DNA of 64,000 nt. It comes from Amblyomma americanum. Its lineage: Eukaryota > Arthropoda > Arachnida > Ixodida > Ixodidae. Below, one piece after another: positions 11,135-23,651 of the stretch. The DNA is taken from NCBI RefSeq assembly GCF_052857255.1, contig NW_027526739.1:20820-84819 (forward strand), in the 5' to 3' direction. Made by a program: the position numbers and the translations under genes. How positions within the stretch are numbered: position 1 is the first letter of the stretch; the number at the start of each line of letters is the position of its first letter. The notes beneath the pieces were generated by a model. The model did no database searches. It saw only the letters and a program-made list of their open reading frames with translations, and was not told the origin of the DNA.

Positions 11135-12757
11135 GTCACAGGGACACTTGTAAAACCGATGTGTTCAGATTTACCTCGTTTCGGTCTAAAACAGCTTGTT
11201 TCGTTGGACTAAGCACGAATACATGCTTTTCGCGCAGTTATAGGAGAAAAAGTTTTGACGCGTGTCACAGGGAAACTTGTAAAACCGATGTGCTCAGATT
11301 AAGCTCGTTTCGGTCTAAAACAGCTTGTTTCGTTGTATTAAGCACGAATACATGCTTTACGCGCAGTTATAGAAGAAAAAGTTTTGACGCGTATTAGAGA
11401 GACACTTGTAAAACCGATGTGTTGTGATTTAACTCGTTTCGGTCCAAAACAGCTTGTTTCGTTGTATTAAGCACGAATACATGCTTTTCGCGCAGTTATA
11501 AGAGAAAAAGTTTTGACGCGTATCAGAGGAACACTTGTAAAACCGATGTGTGGTGATTTAGCTCGTTTCGGTCTAAAACAGCTTGTTTCGTCGTATTAAG
11601 CACGAATACATGCTTTTCGCGCAGTTATAACAGAAAAAGTTTAGACGCGTATCAGAGGAATACTTGTAAAACCGATGTGTTGTGATTTAGCTCGTTTCGG
11701 TCTAAAACAGCTTGTTTCGTTGTATTAAGCAAGAATACATGCTTTTTCCGCAGTTATAAGAGAAAAAGTTTTGACGCGTATCAGAGGAAAACTTGTAAAA
11801 CCGATGTGTTGTGATTTAGCTCGTTTCGGTCTAAAACAGCTTGTTTCGCTGTATTAAGCAAGAATACATCCTTTTCGCGCAGTTATAAGAGAAAAAGTTT
11901 TGACGCGTGTCACAGGGACACTTGTAAAACCGATGTGTTCAGATTTAGCTCGTTTCGGTCTAAAACAGCTTGTTTCGTTGTATTAAGCACGAATACATGC
12001 TTTTCGCTTAGTTATAAGAGAAAATTTTTAAAGGCATGTCACAGGGACACTTGTAAAACCGATATGTTCAGATTTACCTCGTTTCGGTTTAAAACAGCTT
12101 GTTTCGTTGGACTAAGCACGAATACATGCTTTTCGCGCAGTTATAAGAGAAAAAGTTTTGACGCGTATCAGAGGAACACTTGTAAAACCGGTGTGTTGTG
12201 ATTTAGCTCGTTTCGGTCTAAAACAGCTAGTTTCGCTGTATTAAGCAAGAATACATGCTTTTCGCGCAGTTATAAGAGAAAAAATTTTGAAGCGTGTCAC
12301 AGGGACACTTGTAAAACCGATATGTTCAGATTTAGCTCGTTTCGGTCTAAAACAGCTTGTTTCGTTGATTTAAGCACGAATACATGCTTTACGCGCAGTT
12401 ATAGAAGAAAAAGTTTTGACGCTTATTAGAGAGACACTTGTAAAACCGATGTGTTGTGATTTAGCTCGTTTCAGTCTAAAACAGCTTGTTTCGCTGTATT
12501 AAGCAGGAATACATGCTTTTCGCGCAGTTATAAGAGAAAAAGTTTTAAGGCGTGTCACAGGGACACTTGTAAAACCGATGTGTTCAGATTTACCTCGTTT
12601 CGGTCTAAAACAGCTTGTTTCGTTGGACTAAGCACGAATAAATGCTTTTCGCGCAGTTATAAGAGAAAAAAGTTTTGACGAGTATCACGTGGATACTTGT
12701 AAAACCGATGTGTTCAGATACAGCTCGTTTTGGTATAAAACAGCTTGTTTCGTTGTT
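11135..12757 (+). repeat. Block A, copy 3, lacking exactly four monomers
   Basis: Relative to copy 1 the offset changes from 11134 (at the GTGCTCAGATTAAGC monomer) to 10618 (at the TCGCTTAG monomer). The difference of 516 bp is exactly four 129-bp monomers, so the loss stayed in register, unlike copy 2. It continues in strong similarity with copy 2 to about 13010 (paired with 10170). Confidence 0.85.
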
Positions 12758-13010
12758 TTAAGCAAGAATACATCCTTTTCGCGCAGTTATAGAAGAAAAA
12801 GTTTTGACGCGTATTAGAGGAACACTTGTAAAACCGATGTGTTGTGATTTAGCTCGTTTCGGTCTAAAACAGCTTGTTTCGCTGTATTAAGCAAGAATAC
12901 ATGCTTTTCGCGCAGTTATAAGAGAAAAAGTTTTGACGCGTGTCACAGGGACACTTGTAAAACCGATGTGTTCAGATTTAGCTCGTTTCGGTCTAAAACA
13001 GCTTGTTTCG

Positions 13011-15899
13011 TTGTATTAAGCACGAATAGATGCTTTACGCGCAGTTATAGAAGAAAAAGTTTTGACGCGTATTAGAGAGACACTTGTAAAACCAATGTGT
13101 TGTGATTTAGCTCGTTTCGGTCCAAAACAGCTTGTTTCGTTGTATTAAACACGAATAAATGCTTTTCGCGCAGTTATAAGAGAAAAAGTTTTGACGCGTA
13201 TCAGAGGAACACTTGTAAAACCGATGTGTGGTGATTTAGCTTGTTTCGGTCTAAAACAGCTTGTTTCGTCGTATTAAGCACGAATACATGCTTTTCGCAC
13301 AGTTATAACAGAAAAAGTTTAGACGCTTATCAGAGGAATACTTGTAAAACCGATGTGTTGTGATTTAGCTCGTTTCGGTCTAAAACAGCTTGTTTCGTTG
13401 TATTAAGCAAGAATACATGCTTTTCGCGCAGTTATAAGAGAAAAAGTTTTGACGCGTATCAGAGGAACACTTGTAAAACCGATGTGTTGTGATTTAGCTC
13501 GTTTCGGTCTAAAACAGCTTGTTTCGCTGTATTAAGCAAGAATGCATGGTTTTCGCGCAGTTATAAGAGAAAAAAATTTGAAGCGTGTCACAGGGACACT
13601 TGTAAAACCGATGTGTTCAGATTTAGCTCGTTTCGGTCTAAAACAGCTAGTTTCGTTGATTTAAGCACGAATACATGCTTTACGCGCAGTTATAGAAGAA
13701 AAAGTTTTGACGCGTATTAGAGAGACACTTGTAAAACCGATGTGTTGTTATTTAGCTCGTTTCGGTCTAAAACAGCTTGTTTCGCTGTATTAAGCAGGAA
13801 TACATGCTTTTCGCGCAGTTATAAGAGAAAAAGTTTTAAAGGCGTGTCACAGGGACACTTGTAAAACCGATGTGTTCAGATTTACCTCGTTTCGGTCTAA
13901 AACAGCTTGTTTCGTTGGACTAAGCACGAATACATGCTTTTCGCGCAGTTATAAGAGAAAAAAGTTTTGACGAGTATCACGTGGATACTTGTAAAACCGA
14001 TGTGTTCAGATACAGCTCGTTTTGGTATAAAACAGCTTGTTTCGTTGTATTAAGCAAGAATACATGCTTTTCGCGCAATTATAAGAGAAAAAGTTTTGAC
14101 GCGTATCCGAGGAACACTTGTAAAACCGATGTGTTGTGATTTAGCTCGTTTCGGTCTAAAACAGCTTGTTTCGCTGTATTAAGCAAGAATACATGCTTTT
14201 CGCGCAGTTATAAGAGAAAAAATTTTGACGCGTGTCACAGGGACACTTGTAAAACCGAGGTGTTCATATTTAGCTCGTTTCGGTCTAAAACAGCTTGTTT
14301 CGTTGATTTAAGCACGAATACATGCTTTACGCGCAGCTATAGAAGAAAAAGTTTTGACGCGTATTAGAGAGACACTTGTAAAACCGATGTGTTGTGATTT
14401 AGCTCGTTTCGGTCTAAAACAGCTTGTTTCGCTGTATTAAGCAGGAATACAAGCTTTTCGCGCAGTTATAAGAGAAAAAGTTTTAAAGGCGTGTCACAGG
14501 GACACTTGTAAAACCGATGTGTTCAGATTTACCTCGTTTCGGTCTAAAACAGCTTGTTTCGTTGGACTAAGCACGAATACATGCTTTTCGCGCAGTTATA
14601 AGAGAAAAAAGTTTTGACGAGTATCACGTGGATACTTGTAAAACCGATGTGTTCAGATACAGCTCGTTTTGGTATAAAACAGCTTGTTTCGTTGTTTCAA
14701 GCAAGAATACATGCTTTTCGCGCAGTTATAGAAGAAAAAGTTTTGACACGTATCAGAGGAACACTTGTAAAACCGATGTGTTGTGATTTAGCTCGTTTCG
14801 GTCTAAAACAGCTTGTTTCGCTGTATTAAGCACGAATACATGCTTTTCGCGCAGTTATAAGAGAAAAAGTTTTGACGCGTATCAGAGGAACACTTGGAAA
14901 ACCGATGTGTGGTGATTTAGCTCGTTTCGGTCTAAAACAGCTTGTTTCGTCGTATTAAGCACGAATACATGCTTTTCGCGCAGTTATAAGAGAAAACGTT
15001 TAGACGCGTATCAGAGGAATACTTGTAAAACCGATGTGTTGTGATTTAGCTCGTTTCGGTCTAAAACAACTTGTTTCGTTGTATTAAGCAAGAATACATG
15101 CTTTTCGCGCAGTTATAAGAGAAAAAGTTTTGACGCGTATCAGAGGAACACTTGTAAAACCGATGTGTTGTGATTTAGCTCGTTTCGGTCTAAAACAGCT
15201 TGTTTCGCTGTATTAAGCAAGAATACATGCTTTTCGCGCAGTTATAAGAGAAAAAATTTTGACGCGTGTCACAGGGACACTTGTAAAACCGATGTGTTCA
15301 GATTTAGCTCGTTTCGGTCTAAACCAGCTTGTTTCGTTGATTTAAGCACGAATACATGCTTTACGCGCAGTTATGGAAGAAAAAGTTTTGACGCATATTA
15401 GAGAGACACTTGTAAAACCGATGTGTTGTGATTTAGCTCGTTTCGGTCTAAAACAGCTTGTTTCGTTGTATTAAGCACGAATACATGCTTTTCGCGCAGT
15501 TATAAGAGAAAAAGTTTTGACGCGTATCAGAGGAACACTTGTAAAACCGATATGTTGTGATTTAGCTCATTTCGGTCTAAAACAGCTTGTTTCGTTGTAT
15601 TAGGCACGAATACATGCTTTTCGCGCAGTTATAAGAGAAAAAGTTTTGACGCGTATCAGAGGAAAACTTGTAAAACCGATGTGTTGTGATTTAGCTCGTT
15701 TCGGTCTAAAACAGCTTGTTTCGTTGTATTAAGCAAGAATACATCCTTTTCGCGCAGTTATAAGAGAAAAAGTTTTGACGCGTGTCACAGGGACACTTGT
15801 AAAACCGATGTGTTCAGATTTAGCTCGTTTCGGTCTAAAACAGCTTGTTTCGTTGTATTAAGCACGAATACATGCTTTTCGCGCAGTTATAAGAGAAAA
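13011..15899 (+). repeat. Mixed satellite block with short S-W1-G-Z cassettes
   Basis: All subtypes appear, without a long duplication I could align inside the block. The four-monomer cassette S-W1-G-Z occurs at about 13600-14070 and again at 14230-14740, roughly 645 bp (five monomers) apart. CTTGGAAAACC near 14894 also marks a monomer near 20321, 23678 and 27291. Point variants include GAATAGATGC (near 13026) and CCGAGGTGTTCATATTTAGC (near 14258). No gene, RNA or non-satellite sequence is present. Confidence 0.8.
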
Positions 15900-17451
15900 A
15901 GTTTTAAAGGCATGTCACAGGGACACTTGTAAAACCGATGTGTTCAGATTTACCTCGTTTCGGTCTAAAACAGCTTGTTTCGTTGGACTAAGCACGAATA
16001 CATACTTTTCGCGCAGTTATAAGAGAAAAAAGTTTTGACGAGTATCACGTGGATACTTGTAAAACCGATGTGTTCAGATACAGCTCGTTTTGGTATAAAA
16101 CAGCTTGTTTCGTTGTTTTAAGCAAGAATACATGCTTTTCGCGCAGTTATAGAAGAAAAAGTTTTGACGCGTATCAGAGGAACACTTGTAAAACCGATGT
16201 GCTGTGATTTAGCTCGTTTCGGTCTAAAACAGCTTGTTTCGCTGTATTAAGCAAGAATACATGCTTTTCGCGCAGTTATAAGAGAAAAAGTTTTGACGCG
16301 TGTCACAGGGACACTTGTAAAACCGATGTGTTCAGATTTAGCTCGTTTCGGTCTAAAACAGCTAGTTTCGTTGATTTAAGCACGAATACATGCTTTACGC
16401 GCTGTTATAGAAGAAAAAGTTTTGACGCGTATTAGAGAGACACTTCTAAAACCGATGTGTTGTGATTTAGCTCGTTTCGGTCCAAAACAGCTTGTTTCGT
16501 TGTATTAAGCACGAATACATGCTTTTCGTGCAGTTATAAGAGAAAACATTTTGACGCGTGTCACAGGGACACTTGTAAAACCGATGTGTTCAGATTTAGC
16601 TCGTTTCGGTCTAAAACAGCTTGTTTCGTTGATTTAAGCACGAATACATGCTTTACGCGCAGCTATAGAAGAAAAAGTTTTGACGCGTATTAGAGAGACA
16701 CTTGTAAAACCGATGTGTTGTGATTTAGCTCGTTTCGGTCTAAAACAGCTTGTTTCGCTGTATTAAGCAGGAATACATGCTTTTCGCGCAGTTATAAGAG
16801 AAAAAGTTTTAAAGGCGTGTCACAGGGACACTTGTAAAACCGATGTGTTCAGATTTACCTCGTTCCGGTCTAAAACAGCTTGTTTCGTTGGACTAAGCAC
16901 AAATACATGTTTTTCGCGCAGTTATAAGAGAAAAAAGTTTTGACGAGTACCACGTTGATACTTGTAAAACCGATGTGTTCAGATACAGCTCGTTTTGGTA
17001 TAAAACAGCTTGTTTCGTTGTTTCAAGCAAGAATACATGCTTTTCGCGCAGTTATAGAAGAAAAAGTTTTGACGCGTATTAGAGAGACACTTGTAAAACC
17101 GATGTGTTGTGATTTAGCTCGTTTCGGTCTAAAACAGCTTGTTTCGTTGTATTAAGCAAGAATACATGCTTTTCGCGCAGTTATAAGAGAAAACGTTTTG
17201 ACGCGTATCAGAGGAACACTTGTAAAACCGATGTGTTGTGATTTAGCTCGTTTCGGTCTAAAACAGCTTGTTTCGCTGTATTAAGCAAGAATACATGCTT
17301 TTCGCGCAGTTATAAGAGAAAAAATTTTGACGCGTGTCACTGGGACACTTGTAAAACCGATGTGTTCAGATTTAGCTCGTTTCGGTCTAAAACAGCTTGT
17401 TTCGTTGATTTAGGCACGAATACATGCTTTACGCGCAGTTATAGAAGAAAA
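15900..17451 (+). repeat. 12-monomer higher-order repeat, copy 1
   Basis: This 1552-bp unit is followed directly by its copy at 17452. Tags found in both are CATACTTTTCG in the G monomer (near 16001 and 17553), GTGCTGTGATTTAG (near 16200 and 17751), GCTGTTATAG (16401 and 17953), CACTTCTAAAACC (near 16441 and 17993), GAAAACATTTTGACG, and CTCGTTCCGG (near 16859 and 18411). The offset is 1552 bp (12 monomers plus 4). Confidence 0.9.
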
Positions 17452-19001
17452 AGTTTTAAAGGCATGTCGCAGGGACACTTGTAAAACCGATGTGTTCAGA
17501 TTTACCTCGTTTCGGTCTAAAACAGCTTGTTTCGTTGGACTAAGCACGAATACATACTTTTCGCGCAGTTATAAGAGAAAAAAGTTTTGACGAGTATCAC
17601 GTGGATACTTGTAAAACCGATGTGTTCAGATACAGCTCGTTTTGGTATAAAACAGCTTGTTTCGTTGTTTTAAGCAAGAATACATGCTTTTCGCGCAGTT
17701 ATAGAAGAAAAAGTTTTGACGCGTATCAGAGGAACACTTGTAAAACCGATGTGCTGTGATTTAGCTCGTTTCGGTTTAAAACAGCTTGTTTCGCTGTATT
17801 AAGCAAGAATACATGCTTTTCGCGCAGTTATAAGAGAAAAAGTTTTGACGCGTGTCACAGGGACACTTGTAAAACCGATGTGTTCAGATTTAGCTCGTTT
17901 CGGTCTAAAACAGCTAGTTTCGTTGATTTAAGCACGAATACATGCTTTACGCGCTGTTATAGAAGAAAAAGTTTTGACGCGTATTAGAGAGACACTTCTA
18001 AAACCGATGTGTTGTGATTTAGCTCGTTTCGGTCCAAAACAGCTTGTTTCGTTGTATGCAGCACGAATACATGCTTTTCGCGCAGTTATAAGAGAAAACA
18101 TTTTGACGCGTGTCACAGGGACACTTGTAAAACCGATGTGTTCAGATATAGCTCGTTTCGGTCTAAAACAGCTTGTTTCGTTGATTTAAGCACGAATACA
18201 TGCTTTACGCGCAGCTATAGAAGAAAAAGTTTTGACGCGTATTAGAGAGACACTTGTAAAACCGATGTGTTGTGATTTAGCTCGTTTCGGTCTAAAACAG
18301 CTTGTTTCGCTGTATTAAGCAGGAATACATGCTTTTCGCGCAGTTATAAGAGAAAAAGTTTTAAAGGCGTGTCACAGGGACACTTGTAAAACCGATGTGT
18401 TCAGATTTACCTCGTTCCGGTCTAAAACAGCTTGTTTCGTTGGACTAAGCACCAATACATGCTTTTCGCGCAGTTATAAGAGAAAAAAGTTTTGACGAGT
18501 ATCACGTGGATACTTGTAAAACCGATGTGTTCAGATACAGTTCGTTTTGGTATAAAACAGCTTGTTTCGTTGTTTCAAGCAAGAATACATGCTTTTCGCG
18601 CAGTTATAGAAGAAAAAGTTTTGACGCGTATTAGAGACACTTGTAAAACCCATGTGTTGTGATTTAGCTCGTTTCGGTCTAAAACAGCTTGTTTCGTTGT
18701 ATTAAGCAAGAATACATGCTTTTCGCGCAGTTATAAGAGAAAAAGTTTTGACGCGTATCAGAGGAACACTTGTAAAACCGATGTGTTGTGATTTAGCTCG
18801 TTTCGGTCTAAAACAGCTTGTTTCGCTGTATTAAGCAAGAATACATGCTTTTCGCGCAGTTATAGGAGAAAAAATTTTGACGCGTGTCACTGGGACACTT
18901 GTAAAACCGATGTGTTCAGATTTAGCTCGTTTCGGTCTAAAACAGCTTGTTTCGTTGATTTAGGCACGAATACATGCTTTACGCGCAGTTATAGAAGAAA
19001 A
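17452..19001 (+). repeat. 12-monomer higher-order repeat, copy 2
   Basis: Direct tandem copy of 15900-17451. A GA dinucleotide is lost near 18630 (ATTAGAGACAC), which reduces the offset from 1552 to 1550 downstream. Near 18050 GTATTAAGCACG has become GTATGCAGCACG, removing a stop codon in one frame. The join to copy 1 lies within GAAAAAGTTTT at 17447-17457, where an S-type front changes to the TTTAAAGGCATG end that precedes G. Confidence 0.9.
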
Positions 19002-20294
19002 AGTTTTGACGCGTATTAGAGAGACACTTGTAAAATCGATGTGTTGTGATTTAGCTCGTTTCGGTATAAAACAGCTTGTTTCGCTGTATTAAGCAGGAAT
19101 ACATGCTTTTCGCGCAGTTATAAGAGAAAAAGTTTTAAAGGCGTGTCACAGGGACACTTGTAAAACCGATGTGTTCAGATTTACATCGTTTCGGTCTAAA
19201 ACAGCTTGTTTCGTTGGACTAAGCACGAATACATGCTTTTCGCGCAGTTATAAGAGAAAAAAGTTTTGACGAGTATCACGTGGATACTTGTAAAACCGAT
19301 GTGTTCAGATACAGCTCGTTTTGGTATAAAACAGCTTGATTCGTTCTTTTAAGCAAGAATACATGCTTTTCGCGCAGTTATAGAAGAAAAAGTTTTGACG
19401 CGTATCAGAGGAACACTTGTAAAACCGATGTGTTCAGATTTAGCTCGTTTCGGTCTAAAACAGCTTGTTTCGTTGTATTAAGCACGAATACATGCTTTAC
19501 GCGCAGTTATAGAAGAAAAAGTTTTGACGCGTATTAGAGAGACACTTGTAAAACCGATGTGTTGTGATTTAGCTCGTTTCGGTCCAAAACAGCTTGTTTC
19601 GTTGTTTTAAGCACGAATACATGCTTTTCGCGCAGTTATAAGAGAAAAAGTTTTGACGCGTATCAGAGGAACACTTGTAAAACCGATGTGTGGTGATTTA
19701 GCTCGTTTCGGTCTAAAACAGCTTGTTTCGCCGTATTAAGCACGAATACATGCTTTTCGCGCAGTTATAACAGAAAAAGTTTAGACGCGTATCAGAGGAA
19801 TACTTGTAAAACCGATGTGTTGTGATTTAGCTCGTTTCGGTCTAAAACAGCTTGTTTCGTTGTATTAAGCAAGAATACATGCTTTTCGCTCAGTTATAAG
19901 AGAAAAAGTTTTGACGCGTATCAGAGGAACACTTGTAAAACCGATGTGTTGTGATTTAGCTCGTTTCGGTCTCAAACAGCTTGTTTCGCTGTATTAAGCA
20001 AGAATACATGCTTTTCGCGCAGTTATAAGAGAAAACATTTTGACGCGTGTCACAGGGACACTTGTAAAACCGATGTGTTCAGATTTAGCTCGTTTCGGTC
20101 TAAAACAGCTTGTTTCGTTGATTTAAGCACGAATACATGCTTTACGCGCAGCTATAGAAGAAAAAGTTTTGACGCGTATTAGGGAGACACTTGTAAAACC
20201 GATGTGTTGTGATTTAGCTCGTTTCGGTCTAAAACAGCTTGTTTCGCTGTATTAAGCAGGAATACATGCTTTTCGCGCAGTTATAAGAGAAAAA
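19002..20294 (+). repeat. Satellite block partly paired with 22.66-23.38 kb
   Basis: From about 19560 to 20280 this block aligns to 22659-23379 at offset 3099 (24 monomers plus 3), with the shared tag GGTCTCAAACAGC (19971 and 23070). Upstream it holds a W1, G and Z series (Z near 19270 with the variant CTTGATTCGTTC). No gene or unique sequence is present. Confidence 0.8.
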
Positions 20295-23200
20295 AGTTTT
20301 GACGCGTATCAGAGGAACACTTGGAAAACCGATGTGTTGTGATTTAGCTCGTTTCGGTCTAAAACAGCTTGTTTCGCTGTATTAAGCAAGAATACATGCT
20401 TTTCGCGCAGTTATAAGAGAAAAAATTTTGACGCGTGTCACAGGGACACTTGTAAAACCGATGTGTTCAGATTTAGCTCGTTTCGGTCTAAAACAGCTTG
20501 TTTCGTTGATTTAAGCACGAATACATGCTTTACGCGCAGTTATGGAAGAAAAAGTTTTGACGCGTATTAGAGAGACACTTGTAAAACCGATGTGTTGTGA
20601 TTTAGCTCGTTTCGGTCTAAAACAGCTCGTTTCGTTGTATTAAGCACGAATACATGCTTTTCGCGCAGTTATAAGAGAAAAAGTTTTGACGCGTATCAGA
20701 GGAACACTTGTAAAACCGATGTGTTGTGATTTAGCTCGTTTCGGTCTAAAACAGCTTGTTTCGTTGTATTAAGCACGAATACATGCTTTTCGCGCAGTTA
20801 TGAGAGAAAAAGTTTTGAAGCGTATCAAAGGAAAACTTGTAAAACCGATGTGTTGTGATTTAGCTCGTTTCGGTCTAAAACAGCTTGTTTCGCTGTATTA
20901 AGCAAGAATACATCCTTTTCGCGCAGTTATAAAAGAAAAAGTTTTGACGCGTGTCACAGGGACACCTGTAAAACCGATGTGTTCAGATTTAGCTCGTTTC
21001 GGTCTAAAACAGCTTGTTTCGTTGTATTAAGCACGAATACATGCTTTTCGCGCAGTTATAAGAGAAAAAGATTTAAAGGCATGTCACAGGGACACTTGTA
21101 AAACCGATGTGTTCAGATTTACCTCGTTTCGGTCTAAAACAGCTTGTTTCGTTGGACTAAGCACGAATACATGCTTTTCGCGCAGTTATAAGAGAAAAAG
21201 TTTTGACGCGTATCAGAGGAACACTTGTAAAACCGATGTGTTCAGATTTAGCTCGTTTCGGTCTAAAACAGCTTGTTTCGTTGTATTAAGCACGAATACA
21301 TGCTTTACGCGCAGTTCTAGAAGAAAAAGTTTTGACGCGTATTAGAGAGACACTTGTAAAACCGATGTGTTGTGATTTAGCTCGTTTCGGTCCAAAACAG
21401 CTTGTTTCGTTGTATTAAGCACGAATACATGCTTTTGTCGCAGTTATAAGAGAAAAAGTTTTGACGCGTATCAGAGGAACACTTGTAAAACCGATATGTG
21501 GTGATTTAGCTCGTTTCGGTCTAAAACAGCTTGTTTCGTCGTATTAAGCACGAATACATGCTTTTCGTGCAGTTATAACAGAAAAAGTTTAGACGCGTAT
21601 CAGAGGAATACTTGTAAAACCGATGTGTTGTGATTTAGCTCGTTTCGGTCTAAAACAGCTTGTTTCGTTGTATTAAGCAAGAATACATGCTTTTCGCGCA
21701 GTTATAAGAGAAAAAGTTTTGACGCGTATCAGAGGAACACTTGCAAAACCGATGTGTTGTGATTTAGCTCGTTTCGGTCTAAAACAGCTTGTTTCGTTGT
21801 ATTAAGCACGAATACATGCTTTTCGCGCAGTTATAAGAGAAAAAGTTTTGACGCGTATCAGAGGAAAACTTGTAAAACCGATGTGTTGTGATTTAGCTCG
21901 TTTCCGTCTAAAACACCTTGTTTCGCTATATTAAGCAAGAATACATCCTTTTCGCGCAGTTATAAGAGAAAAAGTTTTGACGCGTGTCACAGGGACACTT
22001 GTAAAACCGATGTGTTCAGATTTAGCTCGTTTCGGTCTAAAACAGCTTGTTTCTTTGTATTAAGCACGAATACATGCTTTTCGCGCAGTTATAAGAGAAA
22101 AAGTTTTAAAGGCATGTCACAGGGACACTTGTAAAACCGATGTGTTCAGATTTACCTCGTTTCGGTCTAAAACAGCTTGTTTCGTTGGACTAAGCACGAA
22201 TACATGCTTTTCGCGCAGTTATAAGAGAAAAAGTTTTGACGCGTATCAGAGGAACACTTGTAAAACCGGTGTGTTGTGATTTAGCTCGTTTCGGTCTAAA
22301 ACAGCTAGTTTTGCTGTATTAAGCAAGAATACATGCTTTTCGCGCAGTTATAAGAGAAAAAGTTTTGACGCGTGTCACAGGGACACTTGTAAAACCGATG
22401 TGTTGTGATTTAGCTCGTTTCGGTCTAAAACAGCTTGTTTCGCTGTATTAAGCAAGAATACATGCTTTTCGCGCAGTTATAAGAGAAAAAATTTTGACGC
22501 GTGTCACAGGGAAACTTGTAAAACCGATGTGTTCAGATTTAGCTCGTTTCGGTCTAAAACAGCTTGTTTCGTTGTATTAAGCACGAATACATGCTTTACG
22601 CGCAGTTATAGAAGAAAAAGTTTTGACGCCTATTAGAGAGACACTTGTAAAACCGATGTGTTGTGATTTAGCTCGTTTCGGTCCAAAACAGCTTGTTTCG
22701 TTGTTTTAAGCACGAATACATGCTTTTCGCGCAGTTATAAGAGAAAAAGTTTTGACGCGTATCAGAGGAACACTTGTAAAACCGATGTGTTGTGATTTAG
22801 CTCGTTTCGGTCTAAAACAGCTTGTTTCGCTGTATTAAGCACGAATACATGATTTTCGCGCAGTTATAACAGAAAAAGTTTAGACGCGTATCAGAGGAAT
22901 ACTTGTAAAACCGATGTGTTGTGATTTAGCTCGTTTCGGTCTAAAACAGCTTGTTTCGTTGTATTAAGCAAGAATACATGCTTTTCGCGCAGTTATAAGA
23001 GAAAAAGTTTTGACGCGTATCAGAGGAACACTTGTAAAACCGATGTGTTGTGATTTAGCTCGTTTCGGTCTCAAACAGCTTGTTTCGCTGTATTAAGCAA
23101 GAATACATGCTTTTCGCGCAGTTATAAGAGAAAACATTTTGACGCGTGTCACAGGGACACTTGTAAAACCGATGTGTTCAGATTTAGCTCGTTTCGGTCT

Positions 23201-23651
23201 AAAACAGCTTGTTTCGTTGATTTAAGCACGAATACATGCTTTACGCGCAGCTATAGAAGAAAAAGTTTTGACGCGTATTAGAGAGACACTTGTAAAACCG
23301 ATGTGTTGTGATTTAGCTCGTTTCGGTCTAAAACAGCTTGTTTCGCTGTATTAAGCAGGAATACATGCTTTTCGCGCAGTTATAAGAGAAAAAAGTTTTG
23401 ACGAGTATCACTTGGACACTTGTAAAACCGATGTGTTCAGATACAGCTCGTTTTGGTATAAAACAGCTTGTTTCGTTATTTCAAGCAAGAATACATGCTT
23501 TTCGCGCAGTTATAGAAGAAAAAGTTTTGACACTTATCAGAGGAACACTTGTAAAACCGATGTGTTGTGATTTAGCTCGTTTCGGTCTATAACCGCTTGT
23601 TTCGCTGTATTAAGCACGAATACATGCTTTTCGCCCAGTTATAAGAGAAAA
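20295..23651 (+). repeat. 3.36-kb higher-order unit E1
   Basis: Marked at its left end by CTTGGAAAACC (20321), which recurs at 23678 and 27291. From about 20300 to 22555 it aligns to 23657-25912 at offset 3357 (26 monomers plus 3). Shared tags include CAGCTCGTTTCGTTG (near 20625 and 23982), TTATGAGAG, ATCAAAGGAAAAC and GACACCTGTAAAACC (near 20960 and 24317). The GGCACTTGTAAATCC tag present in E2 and E3 is absent here. Downstream of 22555 it follows a different partner register (19.56 kb block). Confidence 0.85.

Larger units (their letters stand above)
10137..11789 (+). repeat. 3260-bp-offset duplication, copy 2
   Basis: Partner of 6877-8529. Downstream, the array changes partner register: 11800-13010 aligns to 8960-10170 at offset 2840, the 420-bp difference being the material around the two truncated monomers (four monomers minus 96 bp). 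The copies at 6.9-10.1 kb and 10.1-13.0 kb are thus successive higher-order units that differ by this one interval. Confidence 0.87.

Noticed and set aside
17928..18116. Open frame of 62 codons on the - strand
   Set aside because: It is open only because GTATTAAGC changed to GTATGCAGC near 18050 and neighbouring stops are absent by chance; the sequence is ordinary satellite.
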